Shown: positions 16,671 through 24,640 of the stretch, piece after piece | Position numbering within the stretch: position 1 is the stretch's first letter | Layout: the number at the start of each line of letters is the position of its first letter | Translations under genes and position numbers: made by a program | NCBI GenBank assembly: GCA_002343775.1 | Contig: DDSH01000006.1 | Span: 195,984-259,983 of the forward strand | DNA length: 64,000 nucleotides | Direction: 5' to 3' | DNA from: Anaerolineales bacterium UBA2395 | Lineage (GTDB): Bacteria; Chloroflexota; Anaerolineae; Anaerolineales; Villigracilaceae | The notes under the pieces: generated by a model | Database searches by the model: none | What the model was told of the DNA's origin: nothing | Seen by the model: only the letters and a program-made list of their open reading frames with translations

Positions 16671-17225
16671 ATGACAACCCAATCTCCCCTCACACTTGAA
16701 GAACAACGTATGGAATTTTCCCGCAGCCGCTTTCTCGCCATGCCGCTTGCCGGTACCATCGCATGGACGATCATCGGCGTCGCGGGTGCATTTGTGCCGG
16801 TCAAACTTGCCGCGTGGATTCTGTTCATCGCAACAGGCATGATCTTCGGGCTCGGTTTGTTCCTCGCCCGCTTTCTCGGCGAAGATCTGATTGGAAAAAC
16901 CCGTAATAACAACGAATTCGACAAACTTTTCTTTCAATGCATTCTAATGGCATGGCTTGTGTTCGCAATCGCCATTCCATTCTTCATGGTCGAGCCCACT
17001 TCACTGCCTCTCAGTGTGGGAATCCTCGCCGGGTTGATGTGGCTGCCGTTCTCATGGATGATCCGGCATTGGGTTGGTCAGTTTCATGCCTTTGCCCGTA
17101 CTTTTCTTGTGACTATCGCCTGGTTCGTTTTTCCCGATCAGCGATTTGTTGCCATCCCCGCTGTCATTGTTGTAATCTACCTCATCACAATGTACGTCCT
17201 TACAACCCGCAAGCGTCCTTGGTAA
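16671..17225 (+). CDS. Small polytopic membrane protein, function unknown
   Basis: 184 residues, cytoplasmic N-terminus of about 20 residues followed by five or six hydrophobic helices (for example LAGTIAWTIIGVAGAFVPV and ILMAWLVFAIAIPFFMV) and a short basic end. It resembles DUF7010-like membrane proteins in general layout, but I cannot confirm the family. It stands alone between the hydrolase gene and a decayed hydrolase fragment. AAGAAAG lies ahead of the ATG. Confidence 0.65.
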   Translation: MTTQSPLTLEEQRMEFSRSRFLAMPLAGTIAWTIIGVAGAFVPVKLAAWILFIATGMIFGLGLFLARFLGEDLIGKTRNNNEFDKLFFQCILMAWLVFAIAIPFFMVEPTSLPLSVGILAGLMWLPFSWMIRHWVGQFHAFARTFLVTIAWFVFPDQRFVAIPAVIVVIYLITMYVLTTRKRPW

Positions 17226-17301
17226 ATAAGGGATGAAATAGTGTCATAGATGTATGTTCATTCAAAACCAGGAAGCGTAGCATTACGCACTCGAATCGCC
17301 T

Positions 17302-17406
17302 GACCCGATTCTGCTTGGGCTTCCGTCCACTTTAGGATGGGTGGTGGTTGTATCAGCAATGGGTTCGATCATCTTCACAGGCGGGTTGATGAAAATACAA
17401 GTCTGA
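17302..17406 (+). pseudogene. Remnant of a second alpha/beta hydrolase gene (C-terminal 34 codons)
   Basis: In frame it reads DPILLGLPSTLGWVVVVSAM and continues GSIIFTGG to a TGA at 17404. The intact gene at 14631 has DPILLGFGIPSVLGWVALLS followed by VAGSFVFSVVV at its C-terminus. The rest of the copy is lost. This shows an earlier tandem duplication around the membrane-protein gene at 16671, or insertion of that gene followed by decay. Confidence 0.7.
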
Positions 17407-17445
17407 TACAGAAATTACATGATTGGTATCCATTGGTAAAAAATT

Positions 17446-17475
17446 CACTCCCCTGCGCTGAAGAGCAGGGGAGTG
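17446..17475 (-). terminator. Terminator of the histidine kinase/response regulator operon
   Basis: An 11-bp stem CACTCCCCTGC / GCAGGGGAGTG with an 8-base loop, followed by AATTTTTTAC on the minus strand. It lies about 200 bases downstream of the response-regulator stop at 17678. Confidence 0.75.
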
Positions 17476-17582
17476 GGGATGATTGTTGACGAAAGTGAAA
17501 TCGAATATCCGTAAACAAGCATTCTGCAATATAGAGAATTTTATTCTTGTTTTTGAGGCTTCATCCATATCTGGGGGACAGG

Positions 17583-17636
17583 CTGTGGTATGTAGTGAAG
17601 TAGGGCGGAACTTATACCAATATACATGATGTATGC
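17583..17636 (+). repeat. Dispersed 26-bp repeat, copy 2
   Basis: Core TTATACCAATATACATG then ATGTATGC at 17612-17636, with the left arm TGTGGTATGTAGTG at 17584. The upstream stretch TAGAGAATTTTATTCT is shared with the region before copy 4 at 46398, so the two copies are related beyond the core. Confidence 0.7.
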
Positions 17637-17677
17637 AACTTGGGACGGATCCGCTTGCGTTTTTAAGCGGAAAATCG

Positions 17678-18328
17678 CTAATTCAACCCTGCTTCTCGTG
17701 CACGAACAATGGCTTGAGCACGGTCTGCCACCTGCAATTTGCTGAAGATGTTGGTAATGTGATTGCGAACCGTCTTGGGGCTAAGCACGAGTTTTTGCGC
17801 GATCTCCTGATTGTTGAGCCCCTGCGCGATGAGGCGCAGAAGTTCCAATTCGCGATCGGTCAATTCTGGAAAGAGCGAATCTGACACGGAGGGTTTGGCA
17901 CTCAACTCCTTGAAGTACTGCATCAGGCGTGTGGCGATTGCCGGACCGAACAATGCCTGTCCCTCCGCCACCGCCCGGATGACGCTCAGCACCTCCTCTG
18001 GTTCGGCACCCTTCAAGAGATAGCCCCTCGCGCCCGCCCGCATCGCATGGAAGATCGAGGCGTCATCCTCCAGCATGGTCAACATGATGATGCGGGTCTG
18101 CGGGTGCTGCGCCAGGATTTGCTCGGTCACTCGAATGCCATTCAAGCCCGGCATGTTGATATCCATCAGAATGACATCCGGCTCAAGGTCCCGGATTTTT
18201 TTCAGGGCGGTGGCTCCGTCTTCCGCTTCTCCAACGATCTCGATGTCGTCGGTGACAGTCAGTAGAGCCTTGATGCCCTCCCGGAATAGTTTGTGGTCAT
18301 CCACAATGATCAATTTAATTTTCGTCAT
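17678..18328 (-). CDS. NarL/FixJ-type response regulator
   Basis: 216 residues. The receiver domain spans 1-120 with Asp10-Asp11, phospho-acceptor Asp56 (VILMDINMP) and the conserved Lys in YLLKGAEP. A LuxR helix-turn-helix follows at about 150-210 (LTDRELELLRLIAQGLNNQEIAQKLVLSPKTVRNHITNIFSKL). The start overlaps the kinase gene by four bases, the normal arrangement of a cognate pair. It is the last gene of the operon that begins at 22279. It is the best candidate for binding the three repeated promoter blocks at 22331, 23264 and 23411. Confidence 0.93.
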   Translation of the reverse strand: MTKIKLIIVDDHKLFREGIKALLTVTDDIEIVGEAEDGATALKKIRDLEPDVILMDINMPGLNGIRVTEQILAQHPQTRIIMLTMLEDDASIFHAMRAGARGYLLKGAEPEEVLSVIRAVAEGQALFGPAIATRLMQYFKELSAKPSVSDSLFPELTDRELELLRLIAQGLNNQEIAQKLVLSPKTVRNHITNIFSKLQVADRAQAIVRAREAGLN

Positions 18329-20643
18329 TTGGTGTTCCCTTCGAAAGCAGGCAACGGCAGCCGGGCGGTGATGCGGGTTCCGTGCGGTTTGCCCTCATCA
18401 ATCCGGATGCTGCCACCGATCTCCTCCGCACGCGCCCGCATGGAACGCAATCCTACACCGGACCGGTAGTCCTTTGGCATGCCAACGCCATTATCCTGAA
18501 TGGAAATGACCAGCATATCTTGCTCTGCCTGAAATTTTACGAGACAGCGGCTTGCGTGTGAATGCCTGACTGCGTTATTCCAGGCTTCGAGCAGAATGCG
18601 GTAGGCGTTGACCTCCACTGCGGCGGGCAAATGTGGAAGTCCATCTGACGGTGCAATAATTTCCAGCGCCAGCCCCCCGCCATGATTCCGTGCCAGATCC
18701 CGAACCGCCTCCACCAATCCAAGTTGATCGAGCACCGGCGGACGTAAACCATGCACCAGCCGTCGGACATCGGCAACGGTCTGCCGGCTCTGTTGAATGA
18801 CCTCATCCACGAGACTCTCCGCTTTTTCGGGCTTGGTGCGCATCATCTGTCGCGCCGCGGACAGTTTCAGCCCTTGGGCGGCGAGCATGGGACCCAGTTC
18901 ATCGTGCAGGTCACGGCGGATGCGCAGACGCTCGTCTTCCCGTTCGTTGACGATCTGCGCTCGCGAGCGGATCAATTCCGTATTCAGACGGACTGTCTGC
19001 GCGGCAGCCCCGGCCTGGTGTGCGATGTTTTCGATCAGGCGGTAGTCCGCCTCTGAGAATTGCTCGTTCGGTGCGCGGCGTGCAACCTCGAGCCTGCCAA
19101 TCGTCTCCCCTTGGTATGCCAGCGGGAACGAAACCAAGTCGGTTGTTTCTGAACCAGAGGAAGCAGCCAGTTTTTCCTCGCCAGCCTGATCCAGCCAGAT
19201 CGCCACATAGGGGATTTTGAGCGAATGACCAATGGTCCCTGCGATGGCTGGTAGTACCTCATTGGTCGAGGGTGTCCGCTCGAGAGTCCCGACCAGCCGT
19301 GAGAGCACGGCATACGGGTCGTCGCGTTCACCATACATCCAGCGGTTGACCGCGCGTTGCAAGCGCTGCCGTAGGGGTTCAAACAGTATCGCCGCAACCC
19401 CCGCCGCCAGGAACGAAATCACGGGGTTGGAAAGCCCGGTGAATAACACGTGCAACACAAAGATCGTTCCCAGATAGCCAAGCATCGTCAGCACGGACAG
19501 GGAACCATACACGAGCACGCGGTTGAGTATGAGTTCGATGTTCCACAAGCGGTAGCGCAGGATGGCAAAGGCGATGGAAAGGGGGAGACAGGCTTTCAAC
19601 AGTTGCCCCAATGGGTACAGCAGAAAATCATGGATGACACGCGCCGTGGCATTCAGGTTGAACATAGGAGGAAAGACTTGAAGCATCAGCCCCACGGCGC
19701 TGGCAATCGCCCCCCAAACAATCCAGCGGATTTGCTGGCGTTGAAATGGGTCTCCGAGTTGATGGCGGTGTATCATGGCGACCATTCCGGTGGTGATCCA
19801 GAATACAGCGGCTGATATGTACAACACGCGTGGCAGATACCAAATCAACAGTGAACGCTCAAAAAGCCCCAGCGTCAGCCAAAGTCCAAGTACGAGAGCC
19901 AGCCCAAGGGTCAGGTTAGAGGCGAAGCGTCCGGTGGGGAACAAGTAAAAGAAGAGGATCAGCACCCCAAAGGCGAACGCGATCCAGGTATCCATCCAGT
20001 ATGGGTAAGACCCGCTGAACAGGCTGTTCGCAAGAGCCACTACGGGCAGGGACAAGCCGGTCAGGAGTACGATCATCAGGAGGGAGGATAATAATGCCAT
20101 CCAGTCATCCGAACGATAGCGGACGATCACAACCGCGATGACGACACACAACATAGCCAACAGGAGTTCACTTGCCAGCGCGAAGATGACCGCAAATTGA
20201 CTGGATAAGCCGTACTCGAGAAGAATGCCCCCCGCCCAACTTCCGCGCGTGACTGTGACCTGCCGCGGCGGAAAATTGCCCGTTCGCACGCTGACGGTGA
20301 TGGGTGTTCCGATCTCGCCAGTGAGCAATTCATCTGCCTGCTCTGCTGAGGTGATTTCCACTCCATCCACCACCAGTAAAATATCCCCTTCCAGTATGCC
20401 CGCCTGCGCCGCGGTGGAAGGTGTATGCAGGGACAGGAGCACCTCCCCATTTTGATTTTGAGTCAGCCATGCCTGAATGTCGCCGCGATACAGTTCGTGG
20501 ATTTCGCGAGTGTGCAGGGGCAGACCCGCAAGGAACAGACCCAGAGCGACGAGCGATCCGGTCAACCAGAGGAGGCGCGCTGGAAGCAACCAAGGCGTTT
20601 TCAGATGGGTGTTGATGTTCGATGCGGCAGGCGCTTGTTCCAT
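18325..20643 (-). CDS. Membrane histidine kinase with N-terminal PDZ, GAF and HisKA_3 domains
   Basis: 772 residues. After a first membrane helix (about 20-45), residues 60-135 form a PDZ-like domain outside the membrane (PSTAAQAGILEGDILLVVDGVEI). About seven more hydrophobic helices lie between 145 and 390. A GAF domain follows (about 435-560), then the HisKA_3 dimerisation segment with the phosphorylated His in RRDLHDELGP, and the ATPase domain (LEAWNNAVRHSHAS, DNGVGMP, GVGLRSMRARAEEIGG). It should phosphorylate the overlapping NarL-type regulator. The PDZ may bind C-termini of misfolded or cleaved envelope proteins, which fits the adjacent S41-like gene; this role is inferred. Confidence 0.9.
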   Translation of the reverse strand: MEQAPAASNINTHLKTPWLLPARLLWLTGSLVALGLFLAGLPLHTREIHELYRGDIQAWLTQNQNGEVLLSLHTPSTAAQAGILEGDILLVVDGVEITSAEQADELLTGEIGTPITVSVRTGNFPPRQVTVTRGSWAGGILLEYGLSSQFAVIFALASELLLAMLCVVIAVVIVRYRSDDWMALLSSLLMIVLLTGLSLPVVALANSLFSGSYPYWMDTWIAFAFGVLILFFYLFPTGRFASNLTLGLALVLGLWLTLGLFERSLLIWYLPRVLYISAAVFWITTGMVAMIHRHQLGDPFQRQQIRWIVWGAIASAVGLMLQVFPPMFNLNATARVIHDFLLYPLGQLLKACLPLSIAFAILRYRLWNIELILNRVLVYGSLSVLTMLGYLGTIFVLHVLFTGLSNPVISFLAAGVAAILFEPLRQRLQRAVNRWMYGERDDPYAVLSRLVGTLERTPSTNEVLPAIAGTIGHSLKIPYVAIWLDQAGEEKLAASSGSETTDLVSFPLAYQGETIGRLEVARRAPNEQFSEADYRLIENIAHQAGAAAQTVRLNTELIRSRAQIVNEREDERLRIRRDLHDELGPMLAAQGLKLSAARQMMRTKPEKAESLVDEVIQQSRQTVADVRRLVHGLRPPVLDQLGLVEAVRDLARNHGGGLALEIIAPSDGLPHLPAAVEVNAYRILLEAWNNAVRHSHASRCLVKFQAEQDMLVISIQDNGVGMPKDYRSGVGLRSMRARAEEIGGSIRIDEGKPHGTRITARLPLPAFEGNTK

Positions 20644-20680
20644 GAGCTACCTTTGTTAAAACTCAGATAATCATCCTATG

Positions 20681-21955
20681 TTACGGTAAACACGTGGATT
20701 GGGAATATAGCCAATCCATTGCGGCAACGATGACCGGGTCTTGTTCTGTGCCGAATTTCGACCAGTCGGTTTCCACCAACATATCTGGTGTGATGGGACC
20801 ATTGTAAATCGTCCCGTTGCGGTCGAACGAATTTGCACCGCTGACAAAGAGATTTGAGCCGTCGCTCAGGTCGGTATGGGTGACCAGGGTGGGCAGTCCG
20901 CGGGTGGGCTCGCCGAAGGAACGAACATCCGCGCGTCCTTGAAATGCAACCAGCATCAACTCGCCGGCTGCTTGAGTTGCCGGGCTGACCAAGATTGCAA
21001 CCGGCGTAAATTGTTTCGGCTTGTAGACCGAGCCATCAATCTCGCTCTCGTAACGGTATTCATTATTCCAGAACACCTCACCGTTGCGATAGGTCCACGC
21101 TTCACGCCGCCCATCGCTGTATTCGAAACCGCCCAAGTCGCCTTCACCCAGAATGGGACCAACCGCCGCAATGTACGACCAGATGTCACCGCCCGGAATG
21201 CGGCGCAGATCGAGCATCCAGCCGCAGACGGGTGCCCGATCCATGTTCCGCATCAACTTTTGGACATCTGTCGGGTATTGCAGGTGCGTGCCGGATTCGA
21301 AGGTCAATTCGATGTACCCAACACCGCGATCATCCTCGCCCAACCGCTGACCAACCGGAGGGTTGTAAGGATCCCTGCCGGCTGTGATTTGATTCCTGGC
21401 GACATTGATCTGCAATGACTGTCCGTTCCGCTGGATGATGAGCTGTTCCTCAGTGGATGTATCGATCTCTTTCGTATTGCAGGGCGGATACGCATCCGCT
21501 TCTGCATAAGGAACCGGGGGCTGCCCATTGACCTGCTCGATGCGGTCCCCGACCTGCAGCCCGGCTTTTTCTGCGGGGCTGTCTGGGTCGATCCGGATGA
21601 TCACTTGATTCTCTGGATAGAGGGTCTGGTAGCCGGTATAGAAATTGGAGATTTCCAAACTGGGAACCAGCAACCAGGCGTTGCCATCCTCCAGTTCACG
21701 GAGCGCCCGGCAAATGGCAGGATATGTGTCAGCGGCTGTCTGGGCATTGGCGATGATCCCCGCTGTCTCGTTGCGCAGGGCGGTCCAATCCACATTGCCG
21801 CTCATCATGGCATGGGTTTCCAACCACTGGAAGGCGCTCTCCACATGTTGAGCAGGCGGTAGAGGGACGGGCGTCGGTGTCGGTGCCGGAGCGATTGCGC
21901 TGCAGGCAGAGAGGACAAGCGTAAGAAGCACAACGGATAAACTCTGGAGTTTCAT
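20681..21955 (-). CDS. S41 (C-terminal processing) peptidase-like lipoprotein with PDZ, possibly inactive
   Basis: 424 residues from the ATG at 21955, which has AAAGGA 8 bases ahead; an in-frame ATG at 21970 overlaps that site and is less likely. Lipobox LSAC, then a Pro-rich linker. A PDZ domain lies at about 130-200 (DPDSPAEKAGLQVGDRIEQV). The peptidase fold follows (GYIELTFESGTHLQ; GWMLDLRRIPGGDIWSY). At the expected nucleophile position the sequence is LVSPATQAAGE, where active members have T-x-S-A-x-E, so the Ser seems replaced by Ala. It may act as a binding or sensory partner of the PDZ histidine kinase encoded 37 bp downstream. Confidence 0.78.
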   Translation of the reverse strand: MKLQSLSVVLLTLVLSACSAIAPAPTPTPVPLPPAQHVESAFQWLETHAMMSGNVDWTALRNETAGIIANAQTAADTYPAICRALRELEDGNAWLLVPSLEISNFYTGYQTLYPENQVIIRIDPDSPAEKAGLQVGDRIEQVNGQPPVPYAEADAYPPCNTKEIDTSTEEQLIIQRNGQSLQINVARNQITAGRDPYNPPVGQRLGEDDRGVGYIELTFESGTHLQYPTDVQKLMRNMDRAPVCGWMLDLRRIPGGDIWSYIAAVGPILGEGDLGGFEYSDGRREAWTYRNGEVFWNNEYRYESEIDGSVYKPKQFTPVAILVSPATQAAGELMLVAFQGRADVRSFGEPTRGLPTLVTHTDLSDGSNLFVSGANSFDRNGTIYNGPITPDMLVETDWSKFGTEQDPVIVAAMDWLYSQSTCLP

Positions 21956-21970
21956 TGGTTTTCCTTTCAA

Positions 21971-22279
21971 TTATGGCACGGATGGTGCTGGTGCAGGGAT
22001 AGCCTGAGGTATTGCAATCGACATGGCATTCCCGTCCGGCTCGGGCGTGGAATTGGCAGTGGTCGTTTCGGCGGGCGGCAAAGGCGCGGGAATGGCGACT
22101 GGCAGATCACTGTTCACGGGCTGAACTGCCTGGATCGAGATGGCAGGGACAGAAAAATAGACCTCAACCTGGCGGCTCATGCTCAGCGCCAGCATCAGCA
22201 CTGTAAATGTGGCAAATGCAACCAACAGATAGGAAGACAACTGGGATTTTTTCTCGACCGGCTGAAAATGGATATTCAA
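21971..22279 (-). CDS. Small single-span membrane protein, first gene of the kinase operon
   Basis: About 102 residues if translation starts at the TTG at 22279, which has GGAGG five bases ahead; an earlier TTG at 22291 lies inside that site. Layout: about 15 cytoplasmic residues, one membrane helix (YLLVAFATFTVLMLALSM), then a Pro/Ala-rich extracytoplasmic tail ending in PAPSVP. I do not recognise a family. It is directly followed by the S41-like gene (15 bp) and should be co-transcribed with it and with the kinase and regulator. The promoter block at 22315-22374 stands before it. Confidence 0.6.
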   Translation of the reverse strand: MNIHFQPVEKKSQLSSYLLVAFATFTVLMLALSMSRQVEVYFSVPAISIQAVQPVNSDLPVAIPAPLPPAETTTANSTPEPDGNAMSIAIPQAIPAPAPSVP

Positions 22280-22314
22280 GACTGCCTCCAAATGTGTTTG
22301 TGTTCGACATCCAC

Positions 22315-22374
22315 ACTATAGCAGGCAGGCTGTCCTGTTGTCATGGGAGTGGTGTCCCAATCCAGTCCTATCTT
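22315..22374 (-). promoter_or_regulatory. Operator/promoter block, copy 1 (kinase operon)
   Basis: Read on the minus strand: GATAGGACTGGATTGGGACA, then CACTCCCATGACAACAGGACA, then a -10-like TATAGT 15-16 bases later. Three GGAC-type half-sites (AGGACT, GGGACA, AGGACA) are spaced 11 and 22 bp apart, thus on one face of the helix. Copies 2 and 3 lie before two other transcription units. The arrangement fits a NarL-type activator. Confidence 0.7.
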
Positions 22375-22382
22375 TGCAAATG

Positions 22383-22410
22383 CCTACGCCCCGCTTCATC
22401 GGGGCGTAGG
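22383..22410 (-). terminator. Hairpin after the lipoprotein gene
   Basis: A 10-11-bp GC-rich stem (CCTACGCCCCG and complement) with a short loop, 26 bases after the stop of the lipoprotein gene at 22436. No long T-run follows on the minus strand, so termination may be weak. A degenerate copy is seen at 23320-23340. Confidence 0.5.
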
Positions 22411-22435
22411 TGCTTATTGATTGGCAGGTGCAGAT

Positions 22436-23146
22436 CTATTGGATCTCAATGGTGGTGTGATCTGCCACATCCGGCACGCCGTAACTCACATCAACCATGA
22501 AGGAACGACCATCTTCCAGTGTGCCTTCGGCTGTGAACTGAATCAAGGGCTGCGCGTTCGATTGACCCGGGTGCAGCAATTCTGTATAGTTTGCCGCTTC
22601 GCCTTTCAGCAGGGATGGCGACTCCGCAAGCTCGCCAATGGTCACGACGCCATCTTCCATCGCTGCTTCGACTTCCTCCTGTAGAATGAACCAAACTGGG
22701 ACAGCGCCGCGTCCGGTCATCTCTGCAATTAAAGGCGCGGGGTCTGTCTCCGGTCCATTTGCCCAATATTCAACGGATGTGGTAGTGGGTGGAGCACAGG
22801 CAAAAGCGCCTGGTCCGTCATTGCCCGGGAAATGGAAGAACTGGTTCAGGTTAAAATCGGCTGGGATGCAATCCGGGGAGCGGTAGAAGATGATGACTGC
22901 CCACTCGCCGTCCGAAAATGTTTCGTTTTCGCCAAAACGGGCATAGAAGGGAACTTCGCCGTTTGCCTCGAGGCGAACGGGCTCTTTTGCTTCGGCAGAG
23001 GTGGGTACTTCGGTTGGTTGTATCACAACGTTGTTGGATGTGTCGGGAGGGTTTTCCTGTTCGTTCGACCCGACGCAAGCCGAGATGACCGCTGTGAGCA
23101 GAACCAGCCCTGCAATAGCTTTTACTGACAGATTGACGTTCATCAT
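22436..23146 (-). CDS. Lipoprotein of unknown function
   Basis: 236 residues, signal peptide with lipobox ISAC (MMNVNLSVKAIAGLVLLTAVISAC), then an Asn/Pro/Thr-rich linker to about residue 55. The mature part contains YARFGENETFSDGEWAVIIF, two Cys (DCIPAD, FACAPP) and ends VADHTTIEIQ. I do not recognise a family. AAGGAG lies ahead of two consecutive ATG codons. It has its own copy of the repeated promoter block and is probably part of the same regulon as the kinase operon. The C-terminal codons of a lost paralogue are preserved at 23352-23384. Confidence 0.7.
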   Translation of the reverse strand: MMNVNLSVKAIAGLVLLTAVISACVGSNEQENPPDTSNNVVIQPTEVPTSAEAKEPVRLEANGEVPFYARFGENETFSDGEWAVIIFYRSPDCIPADFNLNQFFHFPGNDGPGAFACAPPTTTSVEYWANGPETDPAPLIAEMTGRGAVPVWFILQEEVEAAMEDGVVTIGELAESPSLLKGEAANYTELLHPGQSNAQPLIQFTAEGTLEDGRSFMVDVSYGVPDVADHTTIEIQ

Positions 23147-23247
23147 TAAACTCCTTGGGTATTTATAGATAAAACGGATACGGGAAATAGAGTGATGTTA
23201 TTAGAGCATGGGCACCTCCGGATGTCTCTACCTTATGCGATGTCCAC

Positions 23248-23310
23248 AGGTTAGCACTCGGGTTGTCCTGTTGTCATGGGAGCGGTGTCCCGATTCAGTC
23301 CTATCTTTTC
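23248..23310 (-). promoter_or_regulatory. Operator/promoter block, copy 2 (lipoprotein gene)
   Basis: Minus strand: GATAGGACTGAATCGGGACA, CCGCTCCCATGACAACAGGACA in shorter pieces as in copy 1, followed at the same distance by TAACCT as -10 candidate. It stands about 100 bases ahead of the lipoprotein start. Bases around the half-sites agree with copy 1 at almost every position. Confidence 0.7.
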
Positions 23311-23351
23311 AAATGCCCATGTCCCCGACTAAGCAGTATGCAGGTGCAGAT

Positions 23352-23384
23352 TTACTGAATTTGAAGGGTGGTGCGATCTGCCTT
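23352..23384 (-). pseudogene. C-terminal remnant of a duplicated lipoprotein gene
   Basis: Ten codons plus stop read KADRTTLQIQ, against VADHTTIEIQ at the end of the intact lipoprotein. The bases after the stop (ATCTGCACCTG on the minus strand) are also shared. Together with operator copy 2 this marks a tandem duplication with a period of about 930 bp whose outer gene copy has been deleted. Confidence 0.65.
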
Positions 23385-23410
23385 ATCTTCTTCTTTAAGG
23401 AATTTTTAGA

Positions 23411-23467
23411 AATAGGACTAAACTGGGACATTGCTCCCATGACAACAGGACAGAATGCCTGTTATCC
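23411..23467 (+). promoter_or_regulatory. Operator/promoter block, copy 3 (kinase/glycosyltransferase pair), inverted
   Basis: Plus strand: AATAGGACTAAACTGGGACA, then TTGCTCCCATGACAACAGGACA in the same register as copies 1 and 2, then TTATCC as -10 candidate at 23462. It lies about 80 bases ahead of the phosphotransferase-like start and points toward it. With copy 2 it forms inverted repeats around the gene remnant. Confidence 0.7.
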
Positions 23468-23544
23468 TCTCTGTCGATATCGAAAGAATATTTTTTTGGC
23501 AGGTCGCAATCTGGAATATATTTAATTTGTTAAAGGATAACTTC

Positions 23545-24630
23545 ATGCTCATTCAGGTCATAACCAAACTTGACCAAATTACTGCCGAATGGCTGACCTC
23601 CGTCCTTACCCGAAGCGGAGCGTTGACCCACGGCGCAGTGCGGTCTTTTGAACTCGGCGCAGGGCAGGGGAACTGGTCCACAAGTGCAAACTTGAAGGTG
23701 ACATATACCCCCGACGCTCAGGGCACTTTGCCGCAACGTCTCTTTCTCAAGATGGTGGATACCGATACAGGCGATGGTGAATTCTTCACGGATGGCGAAG
23801 TCACTTATTACACCCGTGATTATGTGGATGTGAAGAATGCTCCGTTGTTGCATTGCTACGATGCCGCTTATTCCAAAGATATAAACCGTTACCACCTCCT
23901 GCTGGAGGATGTTTCTGAGACGCACATCGAAGCGTACGACAAAGTGCCGACGCTAGAGTATGGACTTGCGCTGGCGGAAGGGCTGGCAATTCTCCATGCT
24001 CGTTGGTGGGGAAAGGCTCGGTTGGCAGAATTAGGTGCGGGTGGGCATGATGCGGAGCACATCCAGAATTGGGTGAAGATTGCCGAGCCGGGCGCGGGTC
24101 ATATCCTTGAACATTTTTCGATGGAGTTGAAACCGCATTGGGTTGATCTCATCCGTGAGTTATATGCCAAACATCCGCAGATATTGATCCAACGTTCGCA
24201 GGATTTGAATGGTTTTACGTTGATTCATGGCGACGTTGGCTCATCGAATGTGCTGGTGCCACTTGATGGGAATTATCCGATTTACATCATTGATCGTCAG
24301 CCTTTTGACTGGGGCTTGACCACCTGGCTGGGTGTTTATGATATTGCTTATGCCATCGTGCTGGATTGGGATGTTGAACTTCGCAGGCAGTGCGAAATTC
24401 CCGTGCTCAAGCGTTATTTTGAAACCTTGCTTCAAAACGGGGTCTCAAATTACTCATGGGAAAGACTTTATGACGATTACCGTTTGTGTGTCGCAATGGG
24501 TGTCTATATCGCCACCGAATACTGCCGCGGCGGCATCAATGAACGCTGGACACATGTCTGGCTCCGCATGTTGCAACGCGCACTGACAGCGATGGACGAT
24601 TTGGACTGTCAGGTATTATGGATGGAGTGA
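23545..24630 (+). CDS. Ecdysteroid-kinase/aminoglycoside-phosphotransferase-like small-molecule kinase
   Basis: 361 residues from the ATG with AAAGGA ahead. The kinase core is recognisable by HGDVGSSNVL (catalytic Asp and Asn, about 230-240) and the metal-binding IIDRQPFDWG (DFG equivalent). The early part contains FLKMVDTDT for the ATP-binding Lys and HLLLEDVSETH for the hinge. Such enzymes phosphorylate hydroxyls of drugs, sterols or sugars. The following gene encodes a UGT-type glycosyltransferase, and the promoter shares the three-copy operator, so the pair may detoxify small molecules under control of the kinase/regulator system at 17678-20643. Confidence 0.8.
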   Translation: MLIQVITKLDQITAEWLTSVLTRSGALTHGAVRSFELGAGQGNWSTSANLKVTYTPDAQGTLPQRLFLKMVDTDTGDGEFFTDGEVTYYTRDYVDVKNAPLLHCYDAAYSKDINRYHLLLEDVSETHIEAYDKVPTLEYGLALAEGLAILHARWWGKARLAELGAGGHDAEHIQNWVKIAEPGAGHILEHFSMELKPHWVDLIRELYAKHPQILIQRSQDLNGFTLIHGDVGSSNVLVPLDGNYPIYIIDRQPFDWGLTTWLGVYDIAYAIVLDWDVELRRQCEIPVLKRYFETLLQNGVSNYSWERLYDDYRLCVAMGVYIATEYCRGGINERWTHVWLRMLQRALTAMDDLDCQVLWME

Positions 24631-24640
24631 TCCAGTAGTC

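Larger units (their letters stand above)
17226..17677. other. Spacer with gene remnant, hairpin and dispersed repeat
   Basis: Besides the hydrolase remnant it holds a minus-facing terminator at 17446-17475 and copy 2 of the 26-bp repeat at 17612-17636. Both lie downstream of the response-regulator gene, so they form its 3' region. No further gene seen. Confidence 0.5.
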
